Positions 1 through 8,507 of a stretch of DNA of 64,000 nt are shown piece after piece (within the stretch, counting starts at the first letter, position 1; each line of letters opens with the position of its first letter). A model generated the notes under the pieces. The model ran no database searches, was not told the DNA's origin, and was given only the letters and a program-made list of their open reading frames with translations. This stretch comes from an uncultured Cohaesibacter sp. (GTDB lineage: Bacteria > Pseudomonadota > Alphaproteobacteria > Rhizobiales > Cohaesibacteraceae): the NCBI RefSeq assembly GCF_963664735.1, contig NZ_OY761553.1, forward strand, positions 2,371,303 to 2,435,302, read 5' to 3'. The position numbers were made by a program, and so were the translations under genes.

Positions 1-83
1 CCGATGGCAACCACAATCAGGATGCCAACGAGCAGAAGCATGGAGTGGCGTTCGAGAATGCCGTGTTTATTCATCAAAGACAT
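1..83 (-). CDS. ccoO: cbb3-type cytochrome c oxidase subunit II (CcoO), 5' end only
   Basis: Only the first 27 codons and two bases of the next are inside the window; the gene continues beyond base 1. The reading MSLMNKHGILERHS followed by a hydrophobic run matches the N-terminal anchor helix of CcoO, the membrane-bound mono-heme c subunit that passes electrons from CcoP to CcoN. A ribosome site AAGGAG (92-97) overlaps the ccoN stop codon and sits 8 bases before this ATG, so the two genes are in one operon and may be translationally coupled. The heme motif lies outside the window, so the call rests on the N-terminus and on the position directly after ccoN. Confidence 0.85.
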   Translation of the reverse strand, partial: MSLMNKHGILERHSMLLLVGILIVVAI

Positions 84-95
84 GCGAACCACTCC

Positions 96-1727
96 TTATT
101 CTGCCGGTACCAGCGCAGGATCAGCGGCGTCTTGTTCCGCCTTTTCACCAACGCGAATGGTCATCCAGATATTGTAGGCCATAATCAGGGCACCTGCGAC
201 GAACAGAAGGCCGCCGATTGCACGGATCATGTAGAATGGATGCATGGCTTCTACGGTTTCGATGAAGGAATATTCAAGGAAGCCGAGCTTGTCATAGGCG
301 CGCCACATCAGACCCTGCATGATACCGGATACCCACATCGAGGTGATGTAGAGCACGATACCGAGCGTGGAAATCCAGAAGTGCCATTCAACCAGCTTGG
401 TTGAATAAAGGCTCTTGCGGTTCCAAAGCCAAGGAATGAGGCAGTAGATGGCGCCAAAGGAGATATAGCCAACCCAGCCAAGCGCCCCTGAATGCACGTG
501 ACCGATGGTCCAATCGGTATAGTGCGAGAGGGAGTTGACGGCCTTGACCGACATCAGCGGGCCTTCGAAGGTCGACATGCCATAGAAGGCGACCGAGACA
601 ACCATCATGCGCAGAACAGGGTCCGTACGCAGCTTGTCCCAAGCACCGGACAGGGTCATCAACCCGTTGATCATGCCACCCCAGGACGGCATCCAGAGGA
701 TGACAGAGAAGGTCATGCCCAAGGTCTGCGCCCAATCAGGCAGAGCGGTATAATGCAGGTGGTGCGGTCCGGCCCAAATGTAGATGAAGATCAGAGCCCA
801 GAAATGCACGATCGACAGCCGGTAGGAATAAACCGGACGCTCGGCACGCTTGGGGATGAAATAATACATGATGGCCAAAAAGCCTGCGGTCAGGAAGAAG
901 CCCACCGCGTTATGACCATACCACCACTGCACCATGGCGTCCTGCACACCAGAGAAGACCTGATAGGACTTGATGCCGAAAACAGACACCGGAACAGACA
1001 GGTTGTTGCCGATATGCAGCATGGCGATCGTTACGATGAAGGCGAGATAGAACCAGTTTGCCACATAGATGTGCGGTTCTTTACGCTTCCAGAGAGTTGC
1101 CAGATAGACGAGGAGATAAGCAACCCAGACAATGGTAAGCCAAAGGTCGGCATACCATTCCGGTTCGGCATATTCCTTGGACTGGGTCGCGCCAAACAGA
1201 TAGCCGGTCCCTGCTATCACGATGAAGGCGTTATATCCAAGAATGACGAACCATGGCGCAACACGGCCCGGCAGGCGCGCGTGGCTGGTGCGCTGAACGA
1301 CATAGAATGACGTTGCGAGCAGCACGTTGCCGCCAAAGGCGAAAATCACGGCAGATGTATGCAGCGGACGAAGACGTCCGAAGCTGATCCATTCCAGATC
1401 GAAGTTAAGGATCGGGAATGTCAGCTGCCAAGCGATGATATCGCCGACAAGAAACCCTGCAACACCCCAGAAAACGGCAGCAATGGCACCAAACTTGATT
1501 GGCCCCAGATTATATCCGCTTTCCACAGCATCAGCAGGACGCTTGAAATATGAATTGAAAATCAGGAAAACCCCGATTGCTGAAAAGAGCAATCCGATCC
1601 CTGCGTGAAATGCCATGACACCATCAACCGCTTTGCCGGCGATGATCAGGCATGCGAAAGCCAATGCAGTCAGGAATCCTGCAAACAGGCCTTCTTCCAA
1701 AGAAAGTCGTTTCGCTGTGTGAGCCAT
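96..1727 (-). CDS. ccoN: cbb3-type cytochrome c oxidase subunit I (CcoN)
   Basis: Catalytic subunit of the high-affinity terminal oxidase that reduces O2 to water at low oxygen and pumps protons across the inner membrane. The 543-residue length is normal for CcoN with its 12 or so membrane helices. Visible metal ligands are H123 (low-spin heme), H272 in WWYGHN (CuB), the H322-H323 pair in GPHHLHY (CuB), and H410 and H412 in [11 protein letters not shown] (the two heme axial ligands). It is the first gene of the cco operon, with ccoO 12 bp downstream. An FNR/FixK box about 165 bp upstream of the ATG (1891-1904) suggests anaerobic or microaerobic induction, fitting the fixK and fixLJ genes a few kb away. 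Confidence 0.97.
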   Translation of the reverse strand: MAHTAKRLSLEEGLFAGFLTALAFACLIIAGKAVDGVMAFHAGIGLLFSAIGVFLIFNSYFKRPADAVESGYNLGPIKFGAIAAVFWGVAGFLVGDIIAWQLTFPILNFDLEWISFGRLRPLHTSAVIFAFGGNVLLATSFYVVQRTSHARLPGRVAPWFVILGYNAFIVIAGTGYLFGATQSKEYAEPEWYADLWLTIVWVAYLLVYLATLWKRKEPHIYVANWFYLAFIVTIAMLHIGNNLSVPVSVFGIKSYQVFSGVQDAMVQWWYGHNAVGFFLTAGFLAIMYYFIPKRAERPVYSYRLSIVHFWALIFIYIWAGPHHLHYTALPDWAQTLGMTFSVILWMPSWGGMINGLMTLSGAWDKLRTDPVLRMMVVSVAFYGMSTFEGPLMSVKAVNSLSHYTDWTIGHVHSGALGWVGYISFGAIYCLIPWLWNRKSLYSTKLVEWHFWISTLGIVLYITSMWVSGIMQGLMWRAYDKLGFLEYSFIETVEAMHPFYMIRAIGGLLFVAGALIMAYNIWMTIRVGEKAEQDAADPALVPAE

Positions 1728-2262
1728 CTTTCAGTCCCATCTGTGCCCCGTACCTCCCCATGAAGTCGGACCACAGCACCATTGCAAATCCACCTGAATG
1801 ACACCCGGATGTCGGCAATTTCAGGTTGATTTTGTGCACACTTCCCCCAAACGGGTTGGAAAACCCTAGGGATCACCCATTTTTTACGCTTTGACTCATA
1901 TCAACGAAAAGGGGGGCACGGAACTACCGTGTGCGGCAGGTTGTCACAGCTAAAAGACGTATAATTTCCATTCTCTGTCATTTGTGCCAATTATTACAAA
2001 TACTTAATATTCACCACGTAGGCAGCCTCATTTGGTCGCATAATGCTTAAGTGGCAGAATAATATTCATTCGGAATGCACTTTATACACGGATATCCCAA
2101 AGGTAAAAAAGCAAAACAAGAAGGCTATCGAGAAAATAGAGCCGCGATCATCATCAAAAGACTTATGTAGAATCACGATTTTCCTTTAGTCACAAAGAGA
2201 TAAACCGCATTTAAAATACCTCTTTACTTGAGCCAAGCCAGCTTCACCGGAAAGAGTTATGG
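1728..2262. other. Intergenic region between ccoN and the AbrB-type gene
   Basis: 535 bases without a convincing gene. It holds the ccoN promoter region with the FNR/FixK box at 1891-1904. The stretch 1980-2260 is AT-rich and contains only a weak six-base inverted repeat (ATTTGT at 1980-1985 and ACAAAT at 1996-2001). No intrinsic terminator for the AbrB-type gene, which ends at 2263, is obvious. Confidence 0.6.
1891..1904. promoter_or_regulatory. FNR/FixK box upstream of ccoN
   Basis: The sequence TTGACTCATATCAA matches the anaerobox consensus TTGAT-N4-ATCAA at nine of ten defined positions. It lies between ccoN (transcribed leftwards) and the AbrB-type gene, about 165 bp from the ccoN ATG. 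If the site is centred at -41.5 as is usual for class II activation, the transcript would have a leader of about 120 bases. The FixK-type protein encoded at 6670-7401 is the likely ligand. Confidence 0.8.
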
Positions 2263-3366
2263 TTAGTCTTTGGCCTCGTCCTTGGTCAGACGGGCGATGA
2301 TCCATGGAGCCAAAATTACAAGCCCCAGATAGCGCACCAAATGATGGCCTGTCACATAAGCCGGATTCAGATTGATCAGGAAGGAGAGCAGCACCATTGT
2401 GTCGAACCCTCCCGGCGCAAAGGCCAGAATGACCTGTCCGATCGGGAAGTCTAAAAGCTCTGCGCAGAGAATGGCTGCAACCGCCGAGACGATGGCCGAC
2501 GTTGCCAACGACAACAGGGAAATTCCCGACAGCCGCAACAGGTCTTTGGGCGAGATGGCAGCAAACCGTCCCCCGATGTTGATTCCAACTGTCAGATAGC
2601 CCGGGATTGTGAACCAGACCGGAAACGGTTCATAATAAACGCCGGTAAGGTAGAGCGTTCCTGAAACGGCTACACCTGAAAGCATGAGACCGGAGGGAAT
2701 TTTAAGGCGCAGAGCAATCGGCACCAGAAGCGCCACACCAACGATCATGAGAGCCAGATGAAGCAGATCAAGCGTGACAGCGCCGGGCAGCACCCGGCTG
2801 GTGGCGCCATCTGTGTAGGGAGAGAGGATGATGGGCAATATCGAAACAAGCACGAACACCCGCAAGCTTTGAGCCACAGCAACACGCGTCATGTCGGCTC
2901 GCGACCCCTCGGCAATCACCATGATGTAGCTGAGCGCTCCCGGAATGGAGGAGAAAAGAGCCGTTGCGTGATCCCAGCCACCGACCTTGCGCAAAACCCA
3001 ATAGGCCGCCCAAGCAATGACAAAGACTGTCACCGCCAGCATGGCGATACTAAGGGGCCAAGCCGCGATGGCATGCAACATGTCAGGAGAAAAGCCGGAC
3101 CCGAGAATAAGGCCGACCTGGGCAAAGCCCAGATCGCGCAGCACGTTCGGCAGTTTCAGTCGCAAACCCGCCAAAGAGGTTATGGCAACGGCAAGAAGGG
3201 AGCCGGTGAGCCAAGCGGCCGGAAACTCGATCCATTGAGCGACAAGACCTCCGGCCAGGGCGATCGCATAGAGCGCAAGCACATGAGCGATGCGAAGAGC
3301 CAGTTTCTCTTTTACAGGCTTCGCCTTTGAACCATGCTGGACATTTTTGTCACTATCAGGAGGCAT
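2263..3366 (-). CDS. AbrB-family membrane protein (putative transporter or regulator)
   Basis: A 367-residue polytopic membrane protein with about ten hydrophobic segments and an internal two-fold repeat, the layout of the AbrB family first named from its link to ammonia monooxygenase regulation. The two halves show the family's GLILGSGFSPD and PGGFDTMVLLSF type segments, the latter with the conserved AFAPGG signature near residue 320. The frame is open further upstream, but that extension is polar and unlike the family; I chose the ATG at 3366, which gives a short cytoplasmic N-terminus before the first helix. Transported substrate is unknown. It is a single gene, divergent from the lipoprotein gene at 3705. 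Confidence 0.8.
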   Translation of the reverse strand: MPPDSDKNVQHGSKAKPVKEKLALRIAHVLALYAIALAGGLVAQWIEFPAAWLTGSLLAVAITSLAGLRLKLPNVLRDLGFAQVGLILGSGFSPDMLHAIAAWPLSIAMLAVTVFVIAWAAYWVLRKVGGWDHATALFSSIPGALSYIMVIAEGSRADMTRVAVAQSLRVFVLVSILPIILSPYTDGATSRVLPGAVTLDLLHLALMIVGVALLVPIALRLKIPSGLMLSGVAVSGTLYLTGVYYEPFPVWFTIPGYLTVGINIGGRFAAISPKDLLRLSGISLLSLATSAIVSAVAAILCAELLDFPIGQVILAFAPGGFDTMVLLSFLINLNPAYVTGHHLVRYLGLVILAPWIIARLTKDEAKD

Positions 3367-3704
3367 TGGATTATCACCATAAAAAGTAGCGGGTTGGCGA
3401 AACCGGGAGAAACTTGCGGAAGAGAATTCTAACAACAGGCTTTGACAGAGTAGCCCGTTGAAAGATCGTTGAAAAGCAGTGACCCAAAGCGGTCGGAGAG
3501 ACGCAGATTTGTCTGGATCATCCAAAACAAATCTTTCGTCACCAGTTATCATTCATGCGACATATTGGCAAGCTTCCCTAAATATCAATTTGGGACCGAC
3601 AGTTTGCTTTGCTATTCTTCGAAAAGCTGATAAGTAAAAGCCCTGCATCCCAACTCAGGATGGTGTTAATAGCAATCTGGCTCAGATCTGGCTCAGAGGT
3701 CTTG
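3367..3704. other. Divergent promoter region with a tandem 11-bp duplication
   Basis: 338 bases between the leftward AbrB-type gene and the rightward lipoprotein hydrolase. Its only clear structure is a perfect tandem duplication of ATCTGGCTCAG at 3675-3685 and 3686-3696, which ends inside the ribosome site of the hydrolase gene. The duplication length is not a multiple of three, which argues that this stretch is not translated and supports the start at 3705. Confidence 0.6.
3675..3696. repeat. Tandem 11-bp direct repeat before the hydrolase start
   Basis: Two perfect adjacent copies of ATCTGGCTCAG. The second copy runs into the AGAGGT ribosome site (3695-3700) of the downstream gene, so copy number could change the leader length. 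Confidence 0.85.
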
Positions 3705-4883
3705 ATGGTTTTCCTTTTTAAAACCCTTTCTGGAAGCTTGCCCATTTCATGGCTTGGGAGACGAAGCGTCGCGATGGGCGTCTTGTGCTTGTTGCTGGCG
3801 GCATGCTCCACCCCAACCGGGATCAAGTTTGCTCCGCTAAATCCAGCTGCATCGCTCGATGTTGAGCCGATATTGGTTGCCACAAGCAGGACCCCGACAG
3901 GGCAGGCCGACTTCAGCGGAGATCGGGATGGAACGCTGCATTTGGCCTCTTATGGAGTTTCCATTCCTCCATCACACAAGGTTGGACAGATTGAGTGGCC
4001 TCACGGAACTCCAGACCTAAAACGCCATTTTGCGGTGACTTCGGTTGAGGCTTTCAAGGATACCAAGGCTTTCCAAACCCATCTGGCAAGCGAAGCAGTG
4101 AAAGCCAAATCGGCCAAGGCCAGCAACTCCCGCACAGCGGCTCTCTTTGTTCACGGCTATAACACCGATTTCTCCGAGAGCCTTTATCGCGCAGCCCAGT
4201 TGCGTCATGATTTTGCACTTGATATTCCGCTGGCACTCTATAGCTGGCCATCCGCTGGTGAGCCGGGGCTGTACATGTATGATCGGGATAGCGTCAAAAC
4301 ATCCCGCGATCAGCTTGCCTCCATCATCGAGCTGATGGTGCATTCCCAAGTGGACGATGTGGTACTCATCGCTCATTCGCTCGGCTCGGAGTTGCTGATG
4401 GAAGCCCTGCGGCAGATTGCGCTGGAAAACCATGGCGCATTGCCGAGCAAGATTCACACCGTGATCCTGATTTCGCCTGACCTTGATATCGACGTGTTCA
4501 ATGCACAGCTCCATGCCATCAAGACCCTGCCCAAAGAGTTCGCCATCTTTGCCTCTCAAAAAGACAAGGCTCTGCTGCTCTCAAGTTTCCTTGCCGGTGA
4601 CAAGAACCGGGTTGGCAACAATATCGATGAAACAAAGATCCAGAGGGCCGGCATAACTGTCATAGATGTTTCCCAGTTCACTGGTGGCGACGGCATGAAC
4701 CACATGACGGCGGTTACCTCGCCAAGCCTTGTTGCATTGCTAAAGGGTATGACCGCAAACAATCAGCAGGCCTTCTTGCAGGCTCCAGGCGAGAAAAACA
4801 GTTTGTCCGATATTGTTGTTGATACGGCAACCCTGCCTTTGACACTGGTGGTGAAAACAACAAGCGCCATCCTCAATCCCTAG
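3705..4883 (+). CDS. DUF900-type alpha/beta hydrolase, predicted lipoprotein
   Basis: A 392-residue alpha/beta hydrolase of the DUF900 type common in Rhizobiales. The N-terminus is a lipoprotein signal: arginines at 19-20, a hydrophobic core, and the lipobox LAAC with the lipidated cysteine at 34. The hydrolase core shows LFVHGYNTDF and the nucleophile motif AHSLGS with S225. The frame stays open upstream to 3609, but only the ATG at 3705 has a ribosome site (AGAGGT, 3695-3700) and yields a proper signal peptide. Substrate unknown; likely an envelope esterase or lipase. Single gene, 142 bp before hemN in the same direction, and separated from it by the hemN FNR box. Confidence 0.85.
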   Translation: MVFLFKTLSGSLPISWLGRRSVAMGVLCLLLAACSTPTGIKFAPLNPAASLDVEPILVATSRTPTGQADFSGDRDGTLHLASYGVSIPPSHKVGQIEWPHGTPDLKRHFAVTSVEAFKDTKAFQTHLASEAVKAKSAKASNSRTAALFVHGYNTDFSESLYRAAQLRHDFALDIPLALYSWPSAGEPGLYMYDRDSVKTSRDQLASIIELMVHSQVDDVVLIAHSLGSELLMEALRQIALENHGALPSKIHTVILISPDLDIDVFNAQLHAIKTLPKEFAIFASQKDKALLLSSFLAGDKNRVGNNIDETKIQRAGITVIDVSQFTGGDGMNHMTAVTSPSLVALLKGMTANNQQAFLQAPGEKNSLSDIVVDTATLPLTLVVKTTSAILNP

Positions 4884-4977
4884 GCACGCACGGATTATGC
4901 GCTGAATAAACGGACGAGAGATTGCCCTTGCCCCTTGGCTGCATAGACGAAAGCCTGTGATGACAATTTGGTAAGAA

Positions 4978-4991
4978 TTGACAAGGCTCAA
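4978..4991. promoter_or_regulatory. FNR/FixK box immediately upstream of hemN
   Basis: TTGACAAGGCTCAA matches TTGAT-N4-ATCAA at eight of ten positions with the TTGA and TCAA ends intact. Its centre (4984.5) is 41.5 bases before the A of the hemN ATG at 5026, so a class II activated promoter would start transcription at or within a base or two of the start codon. Confidence 0.75.
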
Positions 4992-5025
4992 AGTTGCTTT
5001 TGCATTGAAAGATCTAAATGCCACT

Positions 5026-6375
5026 ATGACCAACGTGACCTTAAAATATGCTACGCGCTCAGTGCCGCGCTACACCTCATATCCAACCGCTCCGCATTTC
5101 TCCGACAAGGTTGATACACAAACCTATGAGACATGGCTGGCGACGATCAACCATGAGGTGCCGATCTCTCTTTATCTGCATGTGCCATTTTGTGATTCCA
5201 TGTGCCACTATTGCGGCTGTTACACAAAGGTGACCAAAAAAGAAAAGCCTTTGCGGGACTATACCGCTCACCTGATCCGTGAAGTGGCGCTCGTTGCCAG
5301 CAAGCTGCCGAAGAATCAGCCTGTCAGCCACATTCACTGGGGTGGTGGCACACCATCCATTCTGCCGCATGATTGCTTTTTGCAGGTCGTCGATGCGTTG
5401 AGAGGGCATTTTCATTTTCTTGACGACATGGAACATGCCATTGAGCTCGACCCACGCACTGTGACGGCTGAGCTGGCCGAAACCCTGCGGCAAGCGGGCA
5501 TAACACGCGCCAGCCTCGGGGTTCAGGATTTTGACCTCAAGGTGCAAGAGATAGTTGGCAGGGTGCAGCCTTATGAGCAAGTCAAGGCGGCGGTTGATGC
5601 GCTGCGTGCCGTCGGCATTGAAAAGATCAATCTCGATTTGATGTATGGTCTGCCCTATCAGACGCTGGACACCATCCGCAAAGCGGTTGAATTGACGGTG
5701 AGCCTTGACCCATCCCGTCTGGCACTATTTGGTTATGCTCACGTGCCATGGATGAAGAAGCATCAACGTCTCATTCCGGAAGACAAGCTGCCCAATGCTG
5801 AACAGCGTATCGCGCTGTTTGACGAAGCCTCTCAGGCGTTGGCTGACCATGGATTTGAAAAAATCGGCCTAGACCACTTTGCCCGCGCAGACGATCCGCT
5901 GGCGGTGGCCGCAAGAGCTGGCACGATGCGACGCAATTTTCAGGGCTACACAAATGATGAAGCCGATATCCTGATCGGTATTGGCGCTTCCTCTATCGGC
6001 AAAATGCCGCAAGGTTACATCCAGAACAGCCCGGATTTTGCAGGCTGGGAACGCTCGGTGGACGCAGGCAAACTGCCCATTGCCCGAGGCATCGCTCTTG
6101 ATCAGGATGATCGCGCCCGCGCGGCCATCATCATGTCTATCATGACAGCTTACAAGGCTGATGTGGCAGAAATCGCCAAGAGCTTTGACGTTGCTCTGGA
6201 GCCGTTGCGCGCTTGCTACCCTCACCTTCAGGAACTGGAAGCTGACGGTGTCGCCGAACGTTCGGGAGATGTGGTCCGCGTCACAGAAGCAGGACGGCCT
6301 CTGGTGCGCCTCGTGGCCGCCGTATTTGATGCCTACCTGCAAACAGGCAAGGGGCGGCATTCTGTGGCCGTGTAA
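5026..6375 (+). CDS. hemN: Oxygen-independent coproporphyrinogen III oxidase (HemN)
   Basis: Radical-SAM enzyme that decarboxylates coproporphyrinogen III to protoporphyrinogen IX without oxygen. The 449-residue protein has the HemN iron-sulfur motif CX3CX2CXC at C56, C60, C63 and C65, where the fourth cysteine separates true HemN from HemW-like paralogues, and the GGGTPS SAM-binding element near residue 105. An in-frame TTG at 4978 would add 16 residues, but it lies inside the FNR/FixK box, so I place the start at ATG 5026, which gives the typical MTNVTLKYATRSVPRYTSYP N-terminus. No strong ribosome site precedes it. Its place beside fixK and fixLJ fits microaerobic control. Confidence 0.95.
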   Translation: MTNVTLKYATRSVPRYTSYPTAPHFSDKVDTQTYETWLATINHEVPISLYLHVPFCDSMCHYCGCYTKVTKKEKPLRDYTAHLIREVALVASKLPKNQPVSHIHWGGGTPSILPHDCFLQVVDALRGHFHFLDDMEHAIELDPRTVTAELAETLRQAGITRASLGVQDFDLKVQEIVGRVQPYEQVKAAVDALRAVGIEKINLDLMYGLPYQTLDTIRKAVELTVSLDPSRLALFGYAHVPWMKKHQRLIPEDKLPNAEQRIALFDEASQALADHGFEKIGLDHFARADDPLAVAARAGTMRRNFQGYTNDEADILIGIGASSIGKMPQGYIQNSPDFAGWERSVDAGKLPIARGIALDQDDRARAAIIMSIMTAYKADVAEIAKSFDVALEPLRACYPHLQELEADGVAERSGDVVRVTEAGRPLVRLVAAVFDAYLQTGKGRHSVAV

Positions 6376-6383
6376 AGATCAAG

Positions 6384-6420
6384 ACCCTCTGATGCTTCAG
6401 CCAAAAAGTCAGAGGGTTTT
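6384..6420 (+). terminator. Intrinsic terminator of hemN
   Basis: Stem ACCCTCTGA (6384-6392) pairs with TCAGAGGGT (6409-6417) and is followed by a short T run; it starts 8 bases after the hemN stop. Confidence 0.7.
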
Positions 6421-6669
6421 GCATCAGGTTTCTAAGGCTTTTAGCTTAAGAATTTTCCCTTTGCGGATTTTCCCGATCATCAAGGCAGGGAAATTGCCAC
6501 TCAGCACTGTTCATTGCGATAGCGCAAAGATTGCACCCTACATTGGTCTGATATTGCCAGTAAATTAGGCGTATAGGCGGCAAAACCTAACCAAACGAAT
6601 AGGTGCTAACACGCATTCAAACCGACGCTGCTTGTGGATATCTTCTGAGATGTAGTTAGTTTCACCTAA

Positions 6670-7401
6670 CTAGAATTTTCCAGTCAAATGGCATAACCCG
6701 CAGACATTCATGACGCGAATGCGGTCCTGTTTTTCCATTGTGATGACTTTTCTGCGTTTCATATCGGATAAAACGCGACTTACAGTCTCAATGGTCAGGC
6801 CAAGATAATCTGCGATTTCCTGTCGCGTCATGTGCAATGTTACGACAGATTCGTCTTCACTTTCCTTCTGCGGACCGGTGCAGGCGAAGCCACCACGGTT
6901 TGGTACAAAGCGCATCAAGAAGGACGCCACCCGCTCATGAGCAGACTTGCGACCGAGCAAAACAGCGTGATCATGCAAATTCTGAACCTGTGAAATCAGG
7001 CACTTTTTCATGTGTTGCTGAATTTGGTCCGAGCTTTCCGCATCCTTGCGGGAAATCATGTGCACCAGCGTTTCCGTCAAAGTTTCTGCTGAAGTATCAT
7101 AAACTTCGGCTGCGGGTACACCAAAGAGATCGCCCGGCCCGAGGATTTCCACCACCTGCCTGCGACCGTCGGGAAGCAGCTTGTAAAGCATCACTGAGCC
7201 ATCTGCGACTTCGTAGATGTTATTGGCCGGATCACCTTCGAAAAAGACAACGCCGTGTGCGGGGAATGTTTTGTGTCGACTTTGATCGCTTGACATAATG
7301 CCTGTAAATTCGGTTTCGGAGGAAAAGGAAGATCGACAAGTCGCCCCACCGCGATCAAAATCGGCTTTAGGCATTTTGGCAATTCGTTCTTCCGGCATCA
7401 C
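6670..7401 (-). CDS. fixK: FixK-type Crp/Fnr family transcription regulator
   Basis: A 243-residue Crp/Fnr protein: cyclic-nucleotide-like beta-roll (about 45-125), long dimer helix (125-165), and a winged helix-turn-helix around 188-220. The recognition helix carries ETVSR (205-209), the ExxSR set that reads TTGAT half-sites. The N-terminal cysteine cluster that binds 4Fe-4S in FNR and FnrN is absent, with only C22 there, so it is FixK-like rather than a direct oxygen sensor. It does have a C-terminal CxxC (C234, C237), whose role is unclear. Start: GTG 7401 or ATG 7398, both behind GGGAG. It probably binds the boxes at 1891 and 4978. It lies downstream of fixJ in the same direction but after a terminator, so it is its own unit. 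Confidence 0.88.
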   Translation of the reverse strand: MMPEERIAKMPKADFDRGGATCRSSFSSETEFTGIMSSDQSRHKTFPAHGVVFFEGDPANNIYEVADGSVMLYKLLPDGRRQVVEILGPGDLFGVPAAEVYDTSAETLTETLVHMISRKDAESSDQIQQHMKKCLISQVQNLHDHAVLLGRKSAHERVASFLMRFVPNRGGFACTGPQKESEDESVVTLHMTRQEIADYLGLTIETVSRVLSDMKRRKVITMEKQDRIRVMNVCGLCHLTGKF

Positions 7402-7870
7402 TCGTTTTCTCCCGATTCAGGCCGCAGCGGCCATAGAACCAATTTAATTATTTTCAGAAGACTGTCAGCAGCTATACGACATGTTGACCTTCGTAGCAAT
7501 CAGTCCAATTAAAAATACTTATTGCACGTATTTTTACTTATATAAACCCAAATAACAGTCAAAACCAGTTGATGGCAGAAACTTGCACGCGCCAGAACCC
7601 CAGCAAGGGCGGCAATAACCGCCGGGTTTTGGCGCGAAATCCATCGCTAGAAAGCAGTGTCTCGGCACTGTTCAAATTTAAAAAGGCTTGATTGGAAGCT
7701 GTTGTAAACAGGGGATAAATAAAAGGACCGGGATCGCTCCCGGTCCTATTGGCCATTGCCCCTCATCAAACATCACGCATCGCGTGCCTGTAAGAGAGAG
7801 TGTCCTCCTGTGTGGCCCCTGTCCGCTCGTCCGGCTCTCTATAGATGCTCGACAGCGTCAGGTTGGCCGG
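7402..7870. other. fixK promoter region and fixJ 3' region
   Basis: 469 bases with no convincing gene. The part nearest fixK (7402-7560, AT-rich) must hold its promoter and any FixJ site; I could not assign a clear FixJ box and saw no FNR/FixK box, so autoregulation by FixK is not supported here. The part near fixJ carries the terminator at 7721-7746. Confidence 0.55.
7721..7746 (-). terminator. Intrinsic terminator of the fixLJ operon
   Basis: On the minus strand GGACCGGGA (7746-7738) pairs with its complement (7733-7725) across a four-base loop and is followed by TTTTATTTAT. It lies 125 bp beyond the fixJ stop. Confidence 0.8.
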
Positions 7871-8488
7871 TCAATGGCCGGTCAATACAATACGAACCAG
7901 ATCGGCTGTATTGCGTGCTTTCAATTTTTCCATAATGCGCGCCCGATGCACTTCGATTGTGCGCGGCGAAATAGCCAGATGCTGGCCCGCTTCTTTGTTG
8001 GATGCCCCTTGGGTTATCTGTAACAATACATCACGCTCTCTCGGGGTCAAGGTTTCAGCGTGAGGAAAGCTCCAATTGGTTAGTGTTGACTGCCCCGGAT
8101 CCGGAGCCTTGTTCGCTGTTTCGAGAATTTTCTCTATGCGTTCAACAACCTGGGTGCCATCGAATGGTTTTTCGATGAAGTCGTAGGCACCCTGCTTGAT
8201 GGCTGCAACGGCCATCTGAATATCGCCCTGCCCGGAGATTATCATCACGGGCGCCGCAATGTGACGCAATGCCAGCTCTTCGAGCACTTCCATACCGGAT
8301 CGTCCCGGCATATGCACGTCCAGCAGAATGATGGAAGGAAGCGAATCCTTCAAATTGGCAAGAAAATCCTCACCATTCGAGAAAGCTTCGACTTGATATC
8401 CCTCCAGTTCAAACAGAACCGACAAAGCGTCCCTTACTGCGGGATCATCATCAACGATATGGATACAAGGGTGTAAGTCAGTTGTCAT
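7871..8488 (-). CDS. fixJ: Response regulator FixJ
   Basis: A 205-residue two-domain regulator. The receiver domain (about 8-122) has the acidic pocket D13-D14-D15, the phosphoacceptor D57 in ILLDVHMPG and the conserved K107 in DFIEKPFD, a FixJ-type signature. The C-terminal LuxR/NarL helix-turn-helix (about 140-200) contains LTPRERDVLLQITQG and the recognition helix region SPRTIEVHRARIMEK. It follows fixL by 19 bp, so the pair is cotranscribed. Phosphorylated by FixL at low oxygen, it should activate fixK, the next gene on the strand. Confidence 0.95.
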   Translation of the reverse strand: MTTDLHPCIHIVDDDPAVRDALSVLFELEGYQVEAFSNGEDFLANLKDSLPSIILLDVHMPGRSGMEVLEELALRHIAAPVMIISGQGDIQMAVAAIKQGAYDFIEKPFDGTQVVERIEKILETANKAPDPGQSTLTNWSFPHAETLTPRERDVLLQITQGASNKEAGQHLAISPRTIEVHRARIMEKLKARNTADLVRIVLTGH

Positions 8489-8507
8489 TTTGTCTTTGCC
8501 TCTTGGC

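Noticed and set aside
492-1310. Long open frame on the plus strand opposite ccoN
   Set aside because: Its protein has no recognisable domain and it is fully antisense to a clear cytochrome oxidase gene; a coincidence of codon use.
6514-6527. Palindrome TTGCGATAGCGCAA between hemN and fixK
   Set aside because: It resembles an NnrR/Dnr-like half-site pattern (TTG-N8-CAA) but lies between two convergent genes, after both ends, where no promoter is expected.
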